15,009 bases of DNA, taken from Bdellovibrio sp. Lineage in GTDB: Bacteria; Bdellovibrionota; Bdellovibrionia; Bdellovibrionales; Bdellovibrionaceae. Positions 13,123-15,009 of this stretch are shown piece after piece. The number at the start of each line of letters is the position of its first letter. The stretch's first letter is position 1. The stretch lies in NCBI GenBank assembly GCA_003176075.1, contig PSRN01000244.1, forward strand, positions 1 through 15,009. Reading direction: 5' to 3'. The position numbers and the translations under genes are program-made. The notes under the pieces are model-generated. The model was given only the letters and a program-made list of their open reading frames with translations. It was not told the DNA's origin and searched no databases.

Positions 13123-14985
13123 ATGGAGGTTCTTTACCGTTCTCCCGTACGTGTCTACGTTGTGTTGTTGAGCTTGGCCGTCTGGGGAGTGTGGTCGGGC
13201 TTGACGATGCCGATTTCACTTTTTCCCAATAGCTCGCAACCCGACATTGTCGTTCAAGTGCCCTTTGGCGATCTGCCTCCCTCGGAATTTTTGCGCACTT
13301 ACGGGGAGCTTTTCGAAGGGCAGCTCAAATCGGCCGTGGTTCAGGGGCACCGGGTGGAGAAACTGACCGCCGATTACCGCGAGCAAAACGTCCGCTACCA
13401 TTTGCTGTTCCAGTGGGGAACTGATGACGACGGGGCGCTGAAGGAGATTCAGACCTTGACGGCCGCCGCGTCGGCCACTTGGCCTGAGGAAATTCGCCTG
13501 GGCACCTGGGTCAACTCCTGGAGCGGCAACGGCGAGCTGGCGGTCAGTTTCTACAGCGGCAAACGTTCTTTGGACGAGCTCTATCAGTATTTGAAACCTA
13601 TTTTCGCGCCTGAGCTGGCGGGAATTCGTGACGCTGAAGAAGTCGGATTGTGGAATCCCGAAAGAACGAAAATCACGGTGTCGCTGAATCCTGAAAAGAT
13701 GGCGACCCTGATGGTGTTTCCCTCGGACATCGAAAAAGCCTTGATTGATGCGAACCGGTCTCTCGGCGGAGGAAAACTTTCAGTGGGAGACGATCAATGG
13801 ACGGTGGAAGTGCCCAGCCAAATCGCGGGGCCTTCGTCGATCGCCAAGATTCCGGTCAAAACCCGCTCGGGTCAGTTTATTCTCATTCAAGACGTGGCTT
13901 CGGTGCGCCTGGAAAACGACGATACGATGAGTTGGTCCTTTCGCACCAACGGGTCTGAAAGCGTGATCTTGTACGCCCTGCCCAAGCCGGGCGCCAACGT
14001 CAAGAGAATGTCCGATGAAGTTTTCCGGGTTATCGACAAGCTCAAGCCGCGCCTTTCAAAGGACGTGGAGTACCGGATCCTGGTGAACCCTTCGGAATTC
14101 ATCGACGCCAGCATTCGCAACGTGGTGAAAGAAGTGTGTCTGGCGGCGGGCCTCGCGGTGTTCGTTTTGTTCTTGTTTATTGGCAGCCTCAAGAACGTGG
14201 CCACGGCGGCTATTGAAATTCCGCTGAGTATTGTCTTGGCCTTCATCTTAATGAAAATCACGGGCGTGAACATCAACCTGATTTCCCTTGGCGGGCTGGC
14301 CCTTTCGGCGGGAATGAATCTCGACGCCAGTGTCGTGGTCATGGAGAATATCTTTCGCCATTTCGAGGCAGCCAAGCCGGTGCCTCCGCAGGCCGCGACC
14401 CGTCTGGTGATGCACGCCGTGAGGGAAGTGCGGGTCCCCGTCGTGGCTTCGACTCTGGCTTCCATCGTGGTCTTCTTGCCCCTGCTGATGACTCAAGGAC
14501 TGACCAACGCCATCCTTGGGGACCTGGCCAAAGCCGTGATTTACTCCCATTCCATGTCTGCGATTGTCGCGCTTGTCTTGGTGCCAACGATCCGGTTACA
14601 GCTTCTCACCCGTGAAAAGCAGATTCATCTCGTCTCACCGATCGAAAAGTTCATGAGCCAATTGGAATCCTTCTATGACACCGCTCTTCGCTGGTATCTT
14701 GGCAAAGCCAACGCCCGGTGGATCTCTTGGTCGGCCGTCCTGGGTCTCTTGGCGCTTTGCCTTGGCTTGCTGGTCCCTTTGCTGCCGCGCGAATTGATCG
14801 GGCGACCTGAAACGGATTGGCTGATGTTGGTTGTCAATTCGAACGTCAATCTTCTCCCCAAGGAATTTCAATCGGTGGCGGAGAAGGCGGAGCTGGACGT
14901 GCTCAATGCCCATGGGCAGGATATTCAGTATACCTTCACTAGTACTCCATCAAATAAGTTTTTCCCGATGTTGACTTCGAGGTAG
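13123..14985 (+). CDS. RND efflux pump inner-membrane subunit, stop after 620 codons
   Basis: The protein is a proton-driven RND exporter of the HAE-1/HME type. It shows TM1 (about 10-28), a first periplasmic porter region (about 30-330), TM2-TM6 (about 335-490, with GVNINLISLGGLALSAGMNLDASVVVMENIFRHFE), TM7 (about 533-555) and the beginning of the second periplasmic loop. TM4 has Asp401 aligned with AcrB Asp407, but Ala402 where AcrB has Asp408. Full pumps have about 1,020-1,050 residues. This frame ends at TAG 14983-14985, before the second porter half and TM8-TM12, and only 24 nt remain in the window. The last 15 codons or so are more AT-rich than the rest, so a nonsense mutation, a rearrangement or an assembly junction are all possible. 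It is coupled to the adaptor gene (3-nt gap). Confidence 0.85.
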   Translation: MEVLYRSPVRVYVVLLSLAVWGVWSGLTMPISLFPNSSQPDIVVQVPFGDLPPSEFLRTYGELFEGQLKSAVVQGHRVEKLTADYREQNVRYHLLFQWGTDDDGALKEIQTLTAAASATWPEEIRLGTWVNSWSGNGELAVSFYSGKRSLDELYQYLKPIFAPELAGIRDAEEVGLWNPERTKITVSLNPEKMATLMVFPSDIEKALIDANRSLGGGKLSVGDDQWTVEVPSQIAGPSSIAKIPVKTRSGQFILIQDVASVRLENDDTMSWSFRTNGSESVILYALPKPGANVKRMSDEVFRVIDKLKPRLSKDVEYRILVNPSEFIDASIRNVVKEVCLAAGLAVFVLFLFIGSLKNVATAAIEIPLSIVLAFILMKITGVNINLISLGGLALSAGMNLDASVVVMENIFRHFEAAKPVPPQAATRLVMHAVREVRVPVVASTLASIVVFLPLLMTQGLTNAILGDLAKAVIYSHSMSAIVALVLVPTIRLQLLTREKQIHLVSPIEKFMSQLESFYDTALRWYLGKANARWISWSAVLGLLALCLGLLVPLLPRELIGRPETDWLMLVVNSNVNLLPKEFQSVAEKAELDVLNAHGQDIQYTFTSTPSNKFFPMLTSR

Positions 14986-15009
14986 ATCCAAGCTCGGCTG
15001 ACCCCTTTA

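Overview
The window looks like chromosomal DNA of a Gram-negative bacterium. It has an RND efflux adaptor/pump pair, many signal-peptide proteins, a lipobox protein and a YajQ protein. By eye the base composition is near 50% G+C. The density of secreted proteins without recognisable families would suit a Bdellovibrionota- or deltaproteobacteria-like genome, but this is an impression, not an assignment. No rRNA, tRNA, CRISPR array or intact insertion sequence was recognised.

Left part (1-4256, minus strand): four consecutive genes all begin with a probable signal peptide. In transcription order they are a 334-aa coiled-coil/membrane-anchored protein, a 436-aa protein 4 nt downstream of it, a 525-aa protein, and a gene start running off the left edge. 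None matches a family I can name. A 19-bp perfect tandem duplication lies in the leader of the 525-aa gene, and three copies of a small hairpin repeat lie just after it. The last copy supplies its stop codon.

Middle part (4257-9829): a 444-bp spacer with a GC palindrome precedes a secreted 292-aa protein (+). That gene converges on a cytoplasmic 204-aa unknown (-). A divergent spacer with two inverted repeats follows, then an APC-type amino-acid permease that loses its homology after about TM7. The permease frame runs into the start of yajQ, and a 20-bp copy of the 4.5-kb palindrome sits exactly at the breakpoint. Next come a secreted protein with a basic, disordered-looking linker (+) and a predicted lipoprotein (-) with a good sigma70-like promoter.

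Right part (9978-15009): a membrane-anchored alpha/beta hydrolase (-) is divergent from an exported zinc phospholipase C / S1-P1 nuclease-like enzyme whose metal-ligand set can be read completely. Then comes an efflux operon. A periplasmic adaptor with almost nothing between its two lipoyl half-motifs is followed 3 nt later by an RND pump gene. The pump frame stops at 620 codons, about 60% of the usual length and 24 nt before the window ends.

The most interesting items are the broken permease/yajQ junction with its repeat, the hairpin-poor adaptor paired with an apparently half-length RND pump, the hairpin repeat that carries a stop codon, and the run of unrecognised secreted-protein genes. 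I did not find a clearly recognisable new defence or mobile system.
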